Positions 30,636 to 30,641 of a stretch of 30,641 nucleotides of DNA are shown here, piece by piece. This stretch comes from Pseudomonadota bacterium. Lineage in GTDB: Bacteria > Pseudomonadota > Gammaproteobacteria > Burkholderiales > Burkholderiaceae. Below the pieces are notes generated by a model that saw nothing but the letters and a program-made list of their open reading frames with translations, did no database searches and was not told the origin of the DNA. The stretch spans positions 1 through 30,641 of the forward strand of contig JAKORH010000023.1 in the NCBI GenBank assembly GCA_029777935.1, read 5' to 3'. A program made the position numbers and the translations under genes. How positions within the stretch are numbered: position 1 is the first letter of the stretch; every line of letters begins with the position of its first letter.

Positions 30636-30641
30636 GGAACC

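Overview
The window is GC-rich and densely coded. The protein families (CcmABCDEFGHI, NapGH, ThrH, a DUF2934 protein, MtrA/MtrB-type cytochromes) point to a betaproteobacterium of the Rhodocyclales/Nitrosomonadales/Burkholderiales kind. That placement is inferred from family content, since no rRNA or tRNA gene is present. The dominant theme is c-type cytochromes for moving electrons across the outer membrane, together with the machinery that makes them.

Left edge (1-1583, minus strand): the start of a V-type ATPase operon (coiled-coil G/H-like subunit, C-like subunit, N-terminus of subunit I), translationally coupled and running off the window. A short divergent promoter region with an FNR/CRP-like palindrome separates it from a small cytochrome c (1739-2038) that has an unusual CXXXCH heme motif and is followed by a textbook terminator.

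Extracellular electron transfer block (2404-11830, plus strand): a decaheme lipoprotein with a collagen-like stalk, a secreted helix-hairpin-helix (ComEA-like) protein, a second decaheme lipoprotein, an MtrA/DmsE-type decaheme cytochrome and an MtrB/PioB-type barrel. Together they read as a porin-cytochrome conduit with two alternative surface cytochromes. A convergent gene for a His-rich periplasmic protein follows.

Periplasmic/inner-membrane block (13040-15041): a monoheme cytochrome c, a NapC/CymA-like tetraheme quinol dehydrogenase, a 45-residue membrane protein and a tandem diheme cytochrome c. The three small class I heme domains look c551-like, but the axial Met is replaced by His. They are plausible shuttles between the NapC-like protein and MtrA. 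The window encodes 38 heme c attachment motifs: 37 CXXCH and one CXXXCH.

Maturation block (15511-22886): a complete System I cytochrome c maturation operon, ccmABCDEFGHI, whose junctions carry several palindromic repeats. The largest is a 270-bp cloverleaf-like inverted-repeat element ending two bases before ccmA. napG and napH (quinol-linked Fe-S proteins) follow without napA or napB. Next comes a protoporphyrinogen oxidase gene interrupted by one in-frame stop.

Right end (26388-30635): a DUF2934 protein, an archaeal-type S-adenosylmethionine synthetase (minus), a 56-residue protein with a near-perfect Shine-Dalgarno, a ThrH-type phosphatase, a perfect 28-bp-arm inverted repeat between convergent genes, a DUF938 methyltransferase and a glycine-zipper membrane protein. 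FNR-type palindromes at 1636, 12495 and (one mismatch) 16951 suggest that parts of the system respond to oxygen.
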